Part shown: piece by piece, positions 9,197-18,731 of the stretch
Position numbering within the stretch: position 1 is the first letter of the stretch
How the letters are laid out: the number at the start of each line of letters is the position of its first letter
Assembly (NCBI RefSeq): GCF_030915445.1
Contig: NZ_CP133264.1
Coordinates: forward strand, 3,162,001 to 3,226,000
From: Clostridium sp. OS1-26
GTDB taxonomy: Bacteria > Bacillota > Clostridia > Clostridiales > Clostridiaceae
DNA: 64,000 bases
Direction: 5' to 3'
Program-made: the position numbers and the translations under genes
The notes under the pieces: generated by a model
Seen by the model: the letters and a program-made list of their open reading frames with translations, nothing else
What the model was told of the DNA's origin: nothing
Databases searched by the model: none

Positions 9197-9390
9197 AATT
9201 TTTTGATTAATGAGGATAGTATTTTTAAAAATTTAGTTCCATCAAAGCAACATGTATAAAACTGAATCTTAAATATAGAAATTAATCATTCAATTTATTG
9301 ATTCTAATGGATTAGGATTTTATCAACGTAATTATTAATAATATGGCGGCATATAAATTAGTGTACAAAATATTTAAGGAGGGACTGTTT

Positions 9391-11010
9391 ATGGTAAAGC
9401 TTCATCAGGTTAAGATGAAGAAATCAGTCATTGCACTTCTATGTGCCATGCTAATGATTTTGGGACAAGTGCCTTTTAGCTACAATAATAATGTACAAGC
9501 GAAAAGTAATGGTACGGCTAAAAATGTCATTATGCTTATACCAGATGGTACTAGTGTAGAGGCTATAACTATAGCTAGATGGTACAATGGTGGTAAACCA
9601 CTTGCAATGGATGAGATAGCAGTAGGTCTTACAAGAACATATTGGTATAATGGGCCTATAACTGACTCTGCACCAGGTGGAACTGCTTATTCAATAGGTT
9701 ATAAAACTGATGATAAGCACGTTGGAGTATTACCTGATGATAGGCCAGCGGCAACTTTGCTTGAGGCTGCTAAATTAGCAGGAAAAGCTACAGGTGCAGT
9801 TGTTACTTGCGAAATGATGCATGCAACTCCTGCAGATTTTACTGCTCATGATCCAGACAGAAATAACTACAATTCACTTATGAAGCAGCAGATTTATAAT
9901 GGTATGGATATAATGCTGGGTGGAGGAGATGAATTTTTTTCACCAGCTGCTGATGGGAAAAGAAAAGATGGAAAGGATTTAAGGCAGACAATAAAGAGTC
10001 TTGGTTATGAATATGTAACTACTAAAGAAGGAATGATGAAATCCACTTCTTCAAAACTTTGGGGAGCATTTGCACCGAAGGATTTAAAATATGATATTGA
10101 TCGTAAAACTACTAATTCAGATCAACCGAGCCTTGCAGAAATGACTAAGAAAGCTATAGAAGTATTATCAAAGGATAATGATGGCTTTGTTCTTTTGGTA
10201 GAAGGAAGTAAAGTAGATTAGGCAGCTCATGCTAATGATCCTACTGGACTTGCTGGAGATATTGTAGCTTTTGATGAAGCTGTAAAGGTGGCATTGGATT
10301 TTGCCAAGAAAGATGGTAATACTGTTATAGTGTCTTCTGCGGACCATGGCACTGGCGGACCTACTGTAGGCGGTATAAATAGTAATTACTCAAGTGTAAC
10401 TTTTAAGGAAAGTATCAATAATCTTAAATCGGCAAAAGCTTCTTTAGACTTGGCAAAGGAATTGTTAAATGGAGCAGATGATTCAAAAATTAAAAAGGTT
10501 TTGAAGGATTATTATGGTATAGAGAACCTTACGAATGATGAAATAGAACTTATCAAGAAAGGTTCCGTTAATAAGGTAGTGAGCAATAGAGCCAATATAT
10601 GCTGGGCTTATGGAGGACACGTAGGTGGAGATGTAGCCCTATTTAATTATGCTCCAGCTGGTGTTGAAAAACTTCAAGGCGTAGTTGAGAACACTGATGT
10701 AGGAAAATATATGGCGAGAGTTTTGGAGCTTAATCTTGACCAAACAACTAAGAGGCTATTTGTAAATGCAAAGGAGGCCTTCCAGGAGGCTGGAGCAAAG
10801 GCAGCAATAGACGCTTCAGATGCAGATAACCCAGTGATTAAGGTAACAAAGGGAAACAAAACACTTGAACTCCTTGGTTACACTAATATAGCAAGGTTAA
10901 ATGGAAAAGAAATCAAGCTTGAAGGCGTAACGGTATGCAATAAGACTAAAGATGGTTACAGTATTGATAACTCTTATGTATCAAAGCAAGTTGTAGAGCT
11001 CATAAGGTAG
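9391..11010 (+). pseudogene. Alkaline phosphatase (PhoA family), interrupted by one in-frame TAG
   Basis: A single frame of 539 residues is interrupted only by TAG at 10219-10221 (codon 277). Before it: a signal peptide (residues 1-37, K-K-S-V-I-A-L-L-C-A-M-L), M-L-I-P-D-G-T-S, and T-D-S-A-P-G-G with the phosphorylated serine near 93. After it: A-A-H-A-N-D-P, S-S-A-D-H-G-T-G-G and Y-G-G-H-V-G-G-D-V metal-ligand motifs. The family has E-G-S-x-x-D-W-A-x-H, so the TAG replaces a conserved TGG tryptophan by one base. AGGAGGG precedes ATG 9391. It would be an exported phosphomonoesterase. This is either a recent null allele, a read error or readthrough. Confidence 0.88.
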
Positions 11011-11347
11011 TTAGTTTATAAAAAATATGTATCAAAAAGTTAAGAAAAAAGTTTAAAGGCTAAGTATAGTGGATTTCACCCACCGTGCTTCGCATACACC
11101 ATTGAAATCCTCGACCGCCTGTAGATGGCTTAAATAGCTACCTACAGGCGGTTATATTTTTTGTAGAGTGAGAATAGATCCACCAAATACTACTAAATTT
11201 AAACTTAAATCTTTATTTTTTCTTTATTTTTACTATATAAAATATAAATATTTGTTCGTTAGAATAGTAATTGAGATTAAAAAATATAGGTATACAGTGT
11301 TATCCTAGGATATTCTATACCCAGCGCTATAGAAAGGAAGTAAGTTT
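11011..11347. other. Intergenic region with two stem-loops
   Basis: It holds an 8-bp inverted repeat GGATTTCA (11071-11078) / TGAAATCC (11103-11110), then the terminator described separately. The remaining 180 bp before the subtilase gene are AT-rich, with no further gene seen. Confidence 0.5.
11114..11162 (+). terminator. Intrinsic terminator downstream of the phosphatase
   Basis: An 11-bp stem (ACCGCCTGTAG / CTACAGGCGGT) with a 17-nt loop, followed by TATATTTTTTG. Confidence 0.8.
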
Positions 11348-12637
11348 ATGTTTAGTAAGACAAAAAAACATAGAAGCAAGAAGAAAGTGCTAATTACAAT
11401 CTTTATAATATTTACATCAATTGGGTTGGTAGCATTTTTTCTCCCGGTAGGAACTTATAAATATTCCCATGTTGATGGTAACAGTGGAATAGCAAGACGA
11501 CCTGAAGCAGCAAATTATGATAAAGGTAAATTAAAGAAGTTACCTTCCTATAATAAAAAATCTCTAAAGATGTTTCAAGTAGATTTAAGAAGTACTGATC
11601 TCTCAGATTTAAATATTTCAGATAGAATAAACGATCTTATGTACTCTGATTTTGATAGCAAAACAAAGTGGCCTAAATCATTACCTAAGGAATTTAATCC
11701 CGAAACTATTATGGAATATGGGAAAGATCCAGGATTAAATGTAAAAAAGGTCAATGAAAAGGGTGTTACTGGCAAAGGAGTAAATGTTGCTGTTATTGAC
11801 CAAATGCTTTTAACAGATCATAAAGAATATAAAGATAGATTAAAATTTTATGAAGAAATTCATGCTCAAGAAGATGGAGGAGCATCAATGCATGGAACAG
11901 CTATTAGTTCTATAGCAGTGGGAAAAAATGTAGGTGTTGCACCAGAAGCCAATCTGTATTATATTGCAGAGTTTTATGGAAATACAACCCCATTAAGTCT
12001 TATTACAATGAAGTATAGTTGGGACTTTACCTATTTAGCAAAGTCTGTTGATAGGATTTTAGAAATAAATAAAACTCTTCCTAAAGATAAAAAAATAAGA
12101 GTAATATCTATATCTATAGGCTGGGAACCAGATCAAAAGGGCTTTAAAGAAATAGATGAAGCAGTAAAAAGAGCTCAAAGTGAAGGTGTATTAGTAGTAT
12201 CCTCTAATTTAGATAGATATTATAACGTAAATTTAAGAGGACTTGGAAGAGAGCCTTTAAGTGACCCAAATGATCTTAATAGTTATGATATAGGAATATG
12301 GTGGCAAAGTATGTTATATAATGAACGGTCATCCTTTGAAAAAATTATTAATAATACTATTATGGTTCCTATGGACAGTAGATGTGTTGCAAGTCCTACT
12401 GGAAACTCAGATTACGTTTTCTATAGAACTGGGGGCTTGAGTTGGTCTATTCCTTATACAGCAGGATTGTATGCATTAGCCTGTCAGATAAAACCAGATA
12501 TTACTCCGGAACTTTTCTTTAAAGAAGTTATAGCTACAGGAGATGTAAAGACTATAGAAAAAAACGGCAAAAAATACAAGTTTGGCACTATTGTAAATGT
12601 TGAAAGGTTAGTAGACAAACTTCAAAAAGAAAAGTAA
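11348..12637 (+). CDS. S8-family subtilisin-like serine protease, membrane-anchored
   Basis: A 429-residue protein with one N-terminal membrane segment (about 13-33) after a Lys/Arg-rich cytoplasmic stub. The catalytic triad is visible: D151 in V-A-V-I-D, H182 in M-H-G-T-A, S365 in G-G-L-S-W-S-I-P-Y-T-A-G. The oxyanion asparagine is probably N287. The serine motif departs from the usual GTSMAxP but keeps G-x-S, Pro and Ala-Gly. The peptidase domain faces the outside. AAAGGAAG precedes ATG. A response regulator gene follows after 89 bp in the same direction. The substrate is unknown. Confidence 0.88.
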   Translation: MFSKTKKHRSKKKVLITIFIIFTSIGLVAFFLPVGTYKYSHVDGNSGIARRPEAANYDKGKLKKLPSYNKKSLKMFQVDLRSTDLSDLNISDRINDLMYSDFDSKTKWPKSLPKEFNPETIMEYGKDPGLNVKKVNEKGVTGKGVNVAVIDQMLLTDHKEYKDRLKFYEEIHAQEDGGASMHGTAISSIAVGKNVGVAPEANLYYIAEFYGNTTPLSLITMKYSWDFTYLAKSVDRILEINKTLPKDKKIRVISISIGWEPDQKGFKEIDEAVKRAQSEGVLVVSSNLDRYYNVNLRGLGREPLSDPNDLNSYDIGIWWQSMLYNERSSFEKIINNTIMVPMDSRCVASPTGNSDYVFYRTGGLSWSIPYTAGLYALACQIKPDITPELFFKEVIATGDVKTIEKNGKKYKFGTIVNVERLVDKLQKEK

Positions 12638-12726
12638 AAATGTTAAGAGGGCTTATACCAGTCTATTCCTATCAATGAACAAAATAGTATAATGGTGTTA
12701 CAGTATTAAGGTTTAGGGTGATTATT

Positions 12727-13419
12727 ATGAATGAAAAAATATTAGTTGTTGATGATGATAGTGATATAAGGGAAATGATGTACAGCTATTTTTCTAAAGA
12801 AGGCTATCAAGTAAGTTGTGCTGAAGATGGATATAGAGCACTTAAGCTTATAAGTAGTGAGAACTTTTCTCTTGTTTTATTAGATATAATGATGCCAAAT
12901 TTAGATGGTTATGCAACTATTTCTAAAATGAGAGAGTTTACAGATATTCCAGTGATATTTTTAACTGCCAAAGGAGAGCAGATGGACAAAGTTTCTGGTT
13001 TCATCAAAGGCTGCGATGACTATGTAGTTAAACCCTTTGATTTTACCGAGCTTTCCTTTAGAATTCGTGCTATTTTAAAAAGAACCTGCAAAGATTTAAA
13101 TGAGGATGAAAATTATATTTTAAAGGTTAAGGATTTAGAAATAAACACTAAAGAATACAGTGTTAAAAGAAATGAAGACTATATAAAATTAACTCCAAAA
13201 GAATTTGAAATATTGCATCTTTTAGCTTCAAATAAAGGAAGGGTTTATTCCACCAGAGCAATTTATGAATTTATATGGAAAGATACTTTTTTAGAAAATG
13301 ATAATACTGTCTTAGCGCATATGAGAAATCTAAGGGAAAAAATAGGGGATAAGGCTAAAGAGAGCAAATACATTAAAACTATTTGGGGAGTTGGATATAA
13401 AATTGAAAAGAATAGTTAA
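12727..13419 (+). CDS. OmpR/PhoB-family response regulator
   Basis: A 230-residue regulator. Receiver domain 1-115 with acidic pocket V-V-D-D-D (8-12), phospho-acceptor D53 in L-L-D-I-M-M-P, T80 and K102. The C-terminal winged helix (about 130-228) has T-P-K-E-F-E-I-L and the closing T-I-W-G-V-G-Y-K typical of OmpR-type DNA-binding domains. The start is ATG 12727 with AGGGTG upstream; an in-frame GTG at 12718 is less likely. The 3' end overlaps the start of the sensor kinase, so the two form a standard two-component pair. Confidence 0.92.
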   Translation: MNEKILVVDDDSDIREMMYSYFSKEGYQVSCAEDGYRALKLISSENFSLVLLDIMMPNLDGYATISKMREFTDIPVIFLTAKGEQMDKVSGFIKGCDDYVVKPFDFTELSFRIRAILKRTCKDLNEDENYILKVKDLEINTKEYSVKRNEDYIKLTPKEFEILHLLASNKGRVYSTRAIYEFIWKDTFLENDNTVLAHMRNLREKIGDKAKESKYIKTIWGVGYKIEKNS

Positions 13420-14765
13420 TCTAAAGATAGAACTTGCTTTATTTGCACTTATATCCCTAATAGTTTCAGTATGGGTATTCCTTTATTTGGGAAACAATGC
13501 ACCCTTTATATCTAATAAAAGTGATGAAGAAAGAATTGAAGAGGTTACTTCTCTTTATTTACATTATTTTAAAAAGGATCTTGAAAAAATTGATTTAAAG
13601 GATAAAAACATTTACGAAAAACTCGCTAATATGCTTAATGCTCATGGATTCGAATTCTACATTGTAAATAAAAATGGAGATGTTATTGCAGCTCCAAACA
13701 AAGATGTAACAAAAATTGATGCAGATAAAATTATTGATGGGAAAAGGGAAATTTCAAATTTAAAATTCAAAAAAACATGTCACAAGTGACAGGCTGTGAT
13801 TATTTAAAGGATGGATACTATGTATACTTCTTTTATTTGGGACACACTAATTCAGACGCCGCTGCAATACTATCTGCAATTTTTACCTTTATAATAATTT
13901 TCACTTTACTCAGTTTAGGGAGAATAAATTACATTATAAATATAAAGCGATCAATTAAAATTATTGCGCAAGGACAACTTGACCATAGAGTACCACTAAA
14001 ATACAGAAATGAGCTAAGAGAATTAGCGGAAGACATAAACTATATGGCATCAGAACTTGAAAAAGAGGATGAAAAAAGAAGGACATTTTTAACAAATATT
14101 TCTCACGATTTAAGAACTCCTTTAACCTCAATATTAGGATATTTAAACATGATAAAAGAAGAGAAATATGAAGACAAGAAAGAATTTGAAAGCTACATAG
14201 ATAAAATAAGTAGGAAAAGTTTATTTTTAAAATCCATGCTAGATGACTTTTTTCAATATTCCAAGTTATCTTCTAAGGATATTGAATTTAATAAAGAGAT
14301 TATATATGTTCAAGAACTAATAAGGCAGATAGTTGAAGAAGAAGCACCAGTTTTTCAGGATAAGGATTTACAACTATCCTTAAGTCTATCTAAGGAACCA
14401 ATCAGTATAAAAGGTGATGGAGAATTATTAGTTAGAGCTGTGAATAATCTTTTATCCAATGCTTTAAAATATTCTAAGAAAAATACAGTAGTTAATATAG
14501 AAGTTTATAAAGAGTTAATAGAAAAAGACACATTCTCCATTGTATCCATAAGTAATGTACCAGAAGAAGAGATAGATGAAGAAGAAATAAAAAGCTTTTT
14601 GAAAGGCTTTATAAGAAGGACAAATCTAGAAGCAAACATGGAAGTGGACTAGGTTTATCCATAGTTAGAGAGATATTAATGATTCATAATGGATATGTAA
14701 AAGGAAGTGTAAAGGATGGGAGAGCAGTTTTTAAATTGTTTGTAAAAACTTATAGCAATACATAA
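13403..14765 (+). pseudogene. Sensor histidine kinase, two homopolymer frameshifts
   Basis: Restoring two bases gives a 454-residue kinase: TM1 (about 10-30), extracytoplasmic sensor, TM2, HAMP, HisKA with S-H-D-L-R-T-P-L, then an ATPase domain with N-box N-N-L-L-S-N-A-L-K-Y-S and G-box G-S-G-L-G-L-S-I-V-R-E. The first break is in the A7 run at 13769-13775 (one A missing), the second in the T5 run at 14596-14600 (one T missing). Nothing else is disturbed, so sequencing error is a serious alternative to real inactivation. The TTG start at 13403 overlaps the response regulator; TTG 13391 is also possible. A terminator follows. Confidence 0.85.
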
Positions 14766-14784
14766 AATATATAAGAAGCCAATG

Positions 14785-14822
14785 TGGAATAGTTTAAAAA
14801 CTATTCCATTATTTTGTTTTTT
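14785..14822 (+). terminator. Intrinsic terminator after the two-component operon
   Basis: An 11-bp stem (TGGAATAGTTT / AAACTATTCCA) with a 2-nt centre, followed by TTATTTTGTTTTTT. Confidence 0.8.
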
Positions 14823-14897
14823 AGAGAACCAAATGTTAACTTAGCTTATCTAATACGTAAATACATAATATGATCATATTTCAAGATGGAGGGTAAG

Positions 14898-15416
14898 ATG
14901 GAACATATAGACTGGATAAAATTAGCTAAAAAAGGTAATAACGAAGCTTTTAGTAAGCTTATAAAGTTTTATGAAAAAGATTTGTATAGAGTAGCCATAG
15001 CTATGCTAAAAAATGATGATGATGCTTTAGATGGAATACAAGATGCCATACTTAAGGCTTTTGAAGCCATAAATAATTTAAAAAAACCTGAGTATTTTAA
15101 AACATGGTTAATAAAAATTCTTATTAATAGCTGCAATGCAATTATTAATAAAAAAAGAAAAATTGTTGCATATGAGGATTATATAAACAAGTCTTATGAA
15201 GAAGAACACTGTGGAAAAATCGACATGAAGGATGCGATTAACAAACTTGACTATGAACTTAGAATACTTATTATACTTTACTATTATGAAGATATGAGCT
15301 TAAAAAATATAAGTGAAAGCTTAAACATTCCAGAAGGAACTATAAAATCAAGATTATCTAGGGCGAGAGGTTACTTAAAGGAGTGTTTAAGTGATGAAGA
15401 GAGGAGTGTGCTTTAA
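14898..15416 (+). CDS. ECF-type RNA polymerase sigma factor
   Basis: A 172-residue sigma-70 family protein. Region 2 spans about 10-80 (N-E-A-F-S-K-L-I, D-A-L-D-G-I-Q-D-A-I-L-K-A-F, W-L-I-K-I-L-I-N). Region 4 spans about 115-165 (E-D-M-S-L-K-N-I-S-E-S-L-N-I-P-E-G-T-I-K-S-R-L). The start is ATG 14898, since GGAGGG lies 4 nt upstream and an earlier ATG (14886) overlaps that site. It is immediately followed by a DUF4179 membrane protein, the usual partner arrangement in which the anti-sigma holds the sigma until an envelope signal arrives. Confidence 0.92.
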   Translation: MEHIDWIKLAKKGNNEAFSKLIKFYEKDLYRVAIAMLKNDDDALDGIQDAILKAFEAINNLKKPEYFKTWLIKILINSCNAIINKKRKIVAYEDYINKSYEEEHCGKIDMKDAINKLDYELRILIILYYYEDMSLKNISESLNIPEGTIKSRLSRARGYLKECLSDEERSVL

Positions 15417-15417
15417 T

Positions 15418-16806
15418 ATGGAAAACAATTTTGAAAAGCAATTAAAAGAGATCATAAAAAATAGTGAAGATATAAAAGTTCCTCCAAAAATATCAGTAGG
15501 AATAGATGAAGTTTTAAAAAATTTAAAACCTAAGAATAAAAAGAAAAACTTATTAAAGAGGATAAGTATAGCAGCTGTATTGGTTTTGTCTATTTTTTCT
15601 GGTTTTGTAACAATACTTCCAACTTTGGCAGCTGAAATACCAATTATTAATAAATTTGTAGGAGATAGCTCACTATTTAACAAGGCGAAATCTGGTGAAT
15701 ATGGGGATGAGTTTAAAAATTTATCCAAGTTAAATAATGTATCAGTGGAGATAAATAAAGGAGTTTATGACAAAGGAGTTACTATAACTATAAAAGAAAT
15801 TGCTTATGATGAAGCAGCTTTTTATGTTATTTATGAAGTTAATATTGACAAGAGCTTAAAAAATAAAAATCTAGAAAATAGCAGTGAGGTTGTAGAAATT
15901 AACGGAAAAAGGCATGTAGCAAATGCAATATTCCCATTATATTCTGAGGATACAAAGGTTGTATTTACAGAGGTGTTCCCTGTACTTGGTGAAGATGTGA
16001 TGCCTGATAAGTTTGACTTCAACATAAGTTTTTCTGAAGTAAACAATATAAAAGGGAATTGGAATTTTAAAATTCCATTGATAAAACAGAACTTACAAGA
16101 CAAAGTTAATATTTTTAGATTAAATAAATATATAGTAGATGGATTTAATGTAATAAAGCTAGCTAAAGTGACAAGCTCTCCAGCATACCTATCATTGTTA
16201 ACAGAGTATGGAGTATATAAACCAGATAAATATGATTATGTGGTAATGGATTCAAAAGGAAATGAATTTCAACAAGTAGATATTGGTGGTATAGCGAAAA
16301 AAGCTCTTTCAACAGATGTTACATCTTTTTATAAACAAATTGAAGGAAGTAAATTAGACAGCATTAAAATATTAAAATCAAAGGTTGAAAAATATTCTCC
16401 AAATAAGCTTAAAAATGTACAGTATATAGCATTAAACTCTAAACTACCAGTTGATGTTTCAGTAGGTAAAAATAAAAAGCTTACAGTTAATTCTATAAGT
16501 GAAAAAGATAATCAAATTGAAATTATATTTAGTTCAGAGAAAGTTCCAGTGTATACTTTTGGGTTTGGAGGTGGAATAAGTATTTACGATAAAACTATGA
16601 GTAAAGAAAGTAAAGATGCTTATAACATAGTACGTCCAGAGGTTTTAGGAAATAATAAGTATAAGGTTACTGTACCTAAAAAGAGAAGTTTAACTAAAGA
16701 CGATAAAGTTATAGAGTATGATAGAGATATCAAAAATTTAGTTATATGCATAGGCAACTATGATGAAATGTATAAGGAAGTTGGATATGTAGATTTAAAA
16801 AAATAA
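15418..16806 (+). CDS. DUF4179 membrane protein, probable anti-sigma factor
   Basis: A 462-residue protein starting M-E-N-N-F-E-K-Q-L-K-E-I, with a cytoplasmic segment of about 50 residues, one membrane helix near 48-68 (I-S-I-A-A-V-L-V-L-S-I-F-S-G-F-V) and a large external part beginning with the DUF4179 signature (L-P-T-L-A-A-E-I-P-I). The family is typically encoded next to ECF sigma factors and acts as the regulator. ATG 15418 lies 2 bp after the sigma stop; an in-frame GTG at 15391 with AAAGGAG upstream is a plausible longer start that overlaps sigma. Translational coupling is likely either way. Confidence 0.85.
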   Translation: MENNFEKQLKEIIKNSEDIKVPPKISVGIDEVLKNLKPKNKKKNLLKRISIAAVLVLSIFSGFVTILPTLAAEIPIINKFVGDSSLFNKAKSGEYGDEFKNLSKLNNVSVEINKGVYDKGVTITIKEIAYDEAAFYVIYEVNIDKSLKNKNLENSSEVVEINGKRHVANAIFPLYSEDTKVVFTEVFPVLGEDVMPDKFDFNISFSEVNNIKGNWNFKIPLIKQNLQDKVNIFRLNKYIVDGFNVIKLAKVTSSPAYLSLLTEYGVYKPDKYDYVVMDSKGNEFQQVDIGGIAKKALSTDVTSFYKQIEGSKLDSIKILKSKVEKYSPNKLKNVQYIALNSKLPVDVSVGKNKKLTVNSISEKDNQIEIIFSSEKVPVYTFGFGGGISIYDKTMSKESKDAYNIVRPEVLGNNKYKVTVPKKRSLTKDDKVIEYDRDIKNLVICIGNYDEMYKEVGYVDLKK

Positions 16807-16849
16807 AAAAACGAAGATAAGTTAAATAACTACATTTTTATCTATTATA

Positions 16850-17215
16850 GTGCTTATATTCATGAAAAAATGCAGGTTAAGAACATTTTTAACAAATATT
16901 TCTCACGATTTAAAAACTCCTTTAACCTCAATATTAGGATATTTAAACATAATAAAAGAAGAAAAATATGAAGACAAGAAAGAATTTGAAAGCTACATAG
17001 ATAAAATAAATAGGAAAAGTCTATTTTTAAAATCCATGCTAGATGATTTTTTTCAATATTCCAAGTTATCTTCTAAGGATATTGAATTTAATAAAGAGAT
17101 TATATATGTTCAAGAACTAATAAGGCAGATAGTTAAAGAGATATTAAAAATTCATAACGGATATGTAGAAGGAAGTATAAAGGATGGTAAAGTGGCTTTT
17201 AAATTGTCTATATAG
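16850..17215 (+). pseudogene. Partial, internally deleted duplicate of the upstream sensor kinase
   Basis: From about 16876 the sequence is nearly identical to the kinase at 14080-14336: T-F-L-T-N-I-S-H-D-L-K-T-P-L-T-S-I through L-I-R-Q-I-V. It then jumps directly to the extreme C-terminus (E-I-L-K-I-H-N-G-Y-V-E-G-S), so the ATPase domain is missing. The N-terminal sensor, membrane and HAMP parts are also absent. The junction falls at ATAGTT, present at both corresponding places of the intact copy, suggesting deletion by microhomology. It cannot be a functional kinase; at most a dimerisation/phosphotransfer fragment. Confidence 0.85.
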
Positions 17216-17237
17216 GGTTACAAGCTAGAATGTTAAC

Positions 17238-17990
17238 CTATACTAGGAAATTCCTGGCGTAGGTTAGCGAATATATTCTAGATATATTGGAGTTTAATTC
17301 GTTAAATATATCTGAGATATCAGATATAAGTTCCTCAATACTTTCTCTAGCTGAAGGCTTATAAAGATTAGATTTCAGCCAGTTCCATATATTTTCCTGT
17401 GGATTCATGTACGGGGAATACCTAGGAAGATATATTATAGAAATTACTTCATCTTTAAACTCCAAGAACTTTCTAACAGCTTTACTAGTATGAAATTTAG
17501 CATTATCCCAAACGACATAAACCATTTTGTTAGGGTTTATATCTATGAGATATTGTAGGAAATCCATTGTTTCAACAGAGGTTATGGTCTTTTGAGAATT
17601 ATAAACGTCAACAACAGTATGAGAACCTCTTAAAATTTCAGTAGCTCCAATAAGATTTACCCCATCATGAGAGCCATTTTTTTGCAATATAGAGGGGGAT
17701 GCCCTATCGGTCTCCAGGACAAACGATTATTGGACTCTACTGAAACAGAAGTTTCATCTAAGGCATAAACAACAACATTATCTGTGGATTCTAAATTATG
17801 TAGCATTTTGGACATTTTTTTTAAAGCTGTCCTGTTCAGTTTTATCAGCCTTCGTCGGCTTTGGTTGAGAACGCTTGAAGCTTATTTTATTCTTGTGAAG
17901 AATAAGCCTTATGCTTTCGCCACAATACTTAATACCATAGTTTTGATATACATATTCAGCTAAGGCGTTATTAGATTTTGGAACCCTATA
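17238..17990 (-). mobile_element. IS630-family transposase remnant
   Basis: The 3' part (17238-17687) is an intact 149-codon stretch with the DDE endonuclease core: V-V-W-D-N-A-K-F-H-T-S (second Asp) and Y-S-P-Y-M-N-P-Q-E-N-I-W-N-W (Glu). Further upstream on the minus strand the reading is split among frames: one piece gives Y-A-L-D-E-T-S-V-S with the first Asp, another gives the winged-helix part Y-G-I-K-Y-C-G-E-S-I-R. The N-terminal helix-turn-helix is missing, so the element is 5' truncated with at least two frameshifts and is immobile. It abuts the kinase duplicate. Confidence 0.85.
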
Positions 17991-18010
17991 TAATTAATAT
18001 ATAGAACTTT

Positions 18011-18550
18011 TTATTGTGATATATGAAGTATATTATAAATTGTACCTTTTTCTGTTTTTACTTTCTCTAAATCATCAATAAAGTAAAATACAGTATATTT
18101 CCACTTATCTGGATTATATATAACTATATATTCTGTATTTTCAATTTTGGGAAGCTCTTCTTCTATTCTATCTTTAAAGTTATTTAAACTTCCTTGAGGC
18201 TCGATATCTCTTGTAATTTCAAATAGATATTTTATATCTGTAATTTTACAGGTTGTTTTATCAATTAAAGGTATTCCTATATTTACTTGTTGCCATCCAA
18301 AAGAATTTATTATATTGTCATAGAATCCATTAAATAAAAATTTATTTAGTCCGTCACTATCTTTCCAAAGATATAAAGGAGCATAACTATTCTGCAAATT
18401 ATTATTTTCACCCTTTTTTGTTATCATATATAGTTTAAACTTTAAACCATAAAAGCCGTCTGTCTTATGGCCATTATTTTTAACTCTGGATCTTATTATA
18501 TCCATATCATAGTCATTTGGTAATGTAATCTTGTACTGTATTGCTATCAT
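18011..18550 (-). CDS. DUF4865 family protein
   Basis: A 179-residue protein beginning M-I-A-I-Q-Y-K-I-T-L-P-N-D-Y-D-M-D-I-I, followed by G-H-K-T-D-G-F-Y-G-L-K-F-K and Y-A-P-L-Y-L-W-K-D. These are the hallmarks I recall for DUF4865, a family of unknown function commonly encoded divergently from a LysR regulator, as here. A full-length single domain with no signal peptide or membrane segment. It is probably an enzyme of the dimeric alpha/beta-barrel kind, but that is a guess. The LysR gene 181 bp away likely controls it. Confidence 0.75.
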   Translation of the reverse strand: MIAIQYKITLPNDYDMDIIRSRVKNNGHKTDGFYGLKFKLYMITKKGENNNLQNSYAPLYLWKDSDGLNKFLFNGFYDNIINSFGWQQVNIGIPLIDKTTCKITDIKYLFEITRDIEPQGSLNNFKDRIEEELPKIENTEYIVIYNPDKWKYTVFYFIDDLEKVKTEKGTIYNILHISQ

Positions 18551-18731
18551 TTGATAAACACTCCTTTTCCTATTCTTTATCTTTAAGTTTATTATATATG
18601 AGTTTAAGGTCTATGAATAATAGTTATAAATCATAGCAAATATCATTTTAAATAATACCCCAATTAATAAATATCAATAGTGAAAATGTGTTAAGATTAT
18701 AATTATTACTAAGTAAAGAAGGTAATGAAAA

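Noticed and set aside
10219..10221. TAG in the phosphatase as a pyrrolysine or programmed recoding site
   Set aside because: The position is a conserved tryptophan and no PylTS genes or recoding structure are visible; a point mutation or error is simpler.
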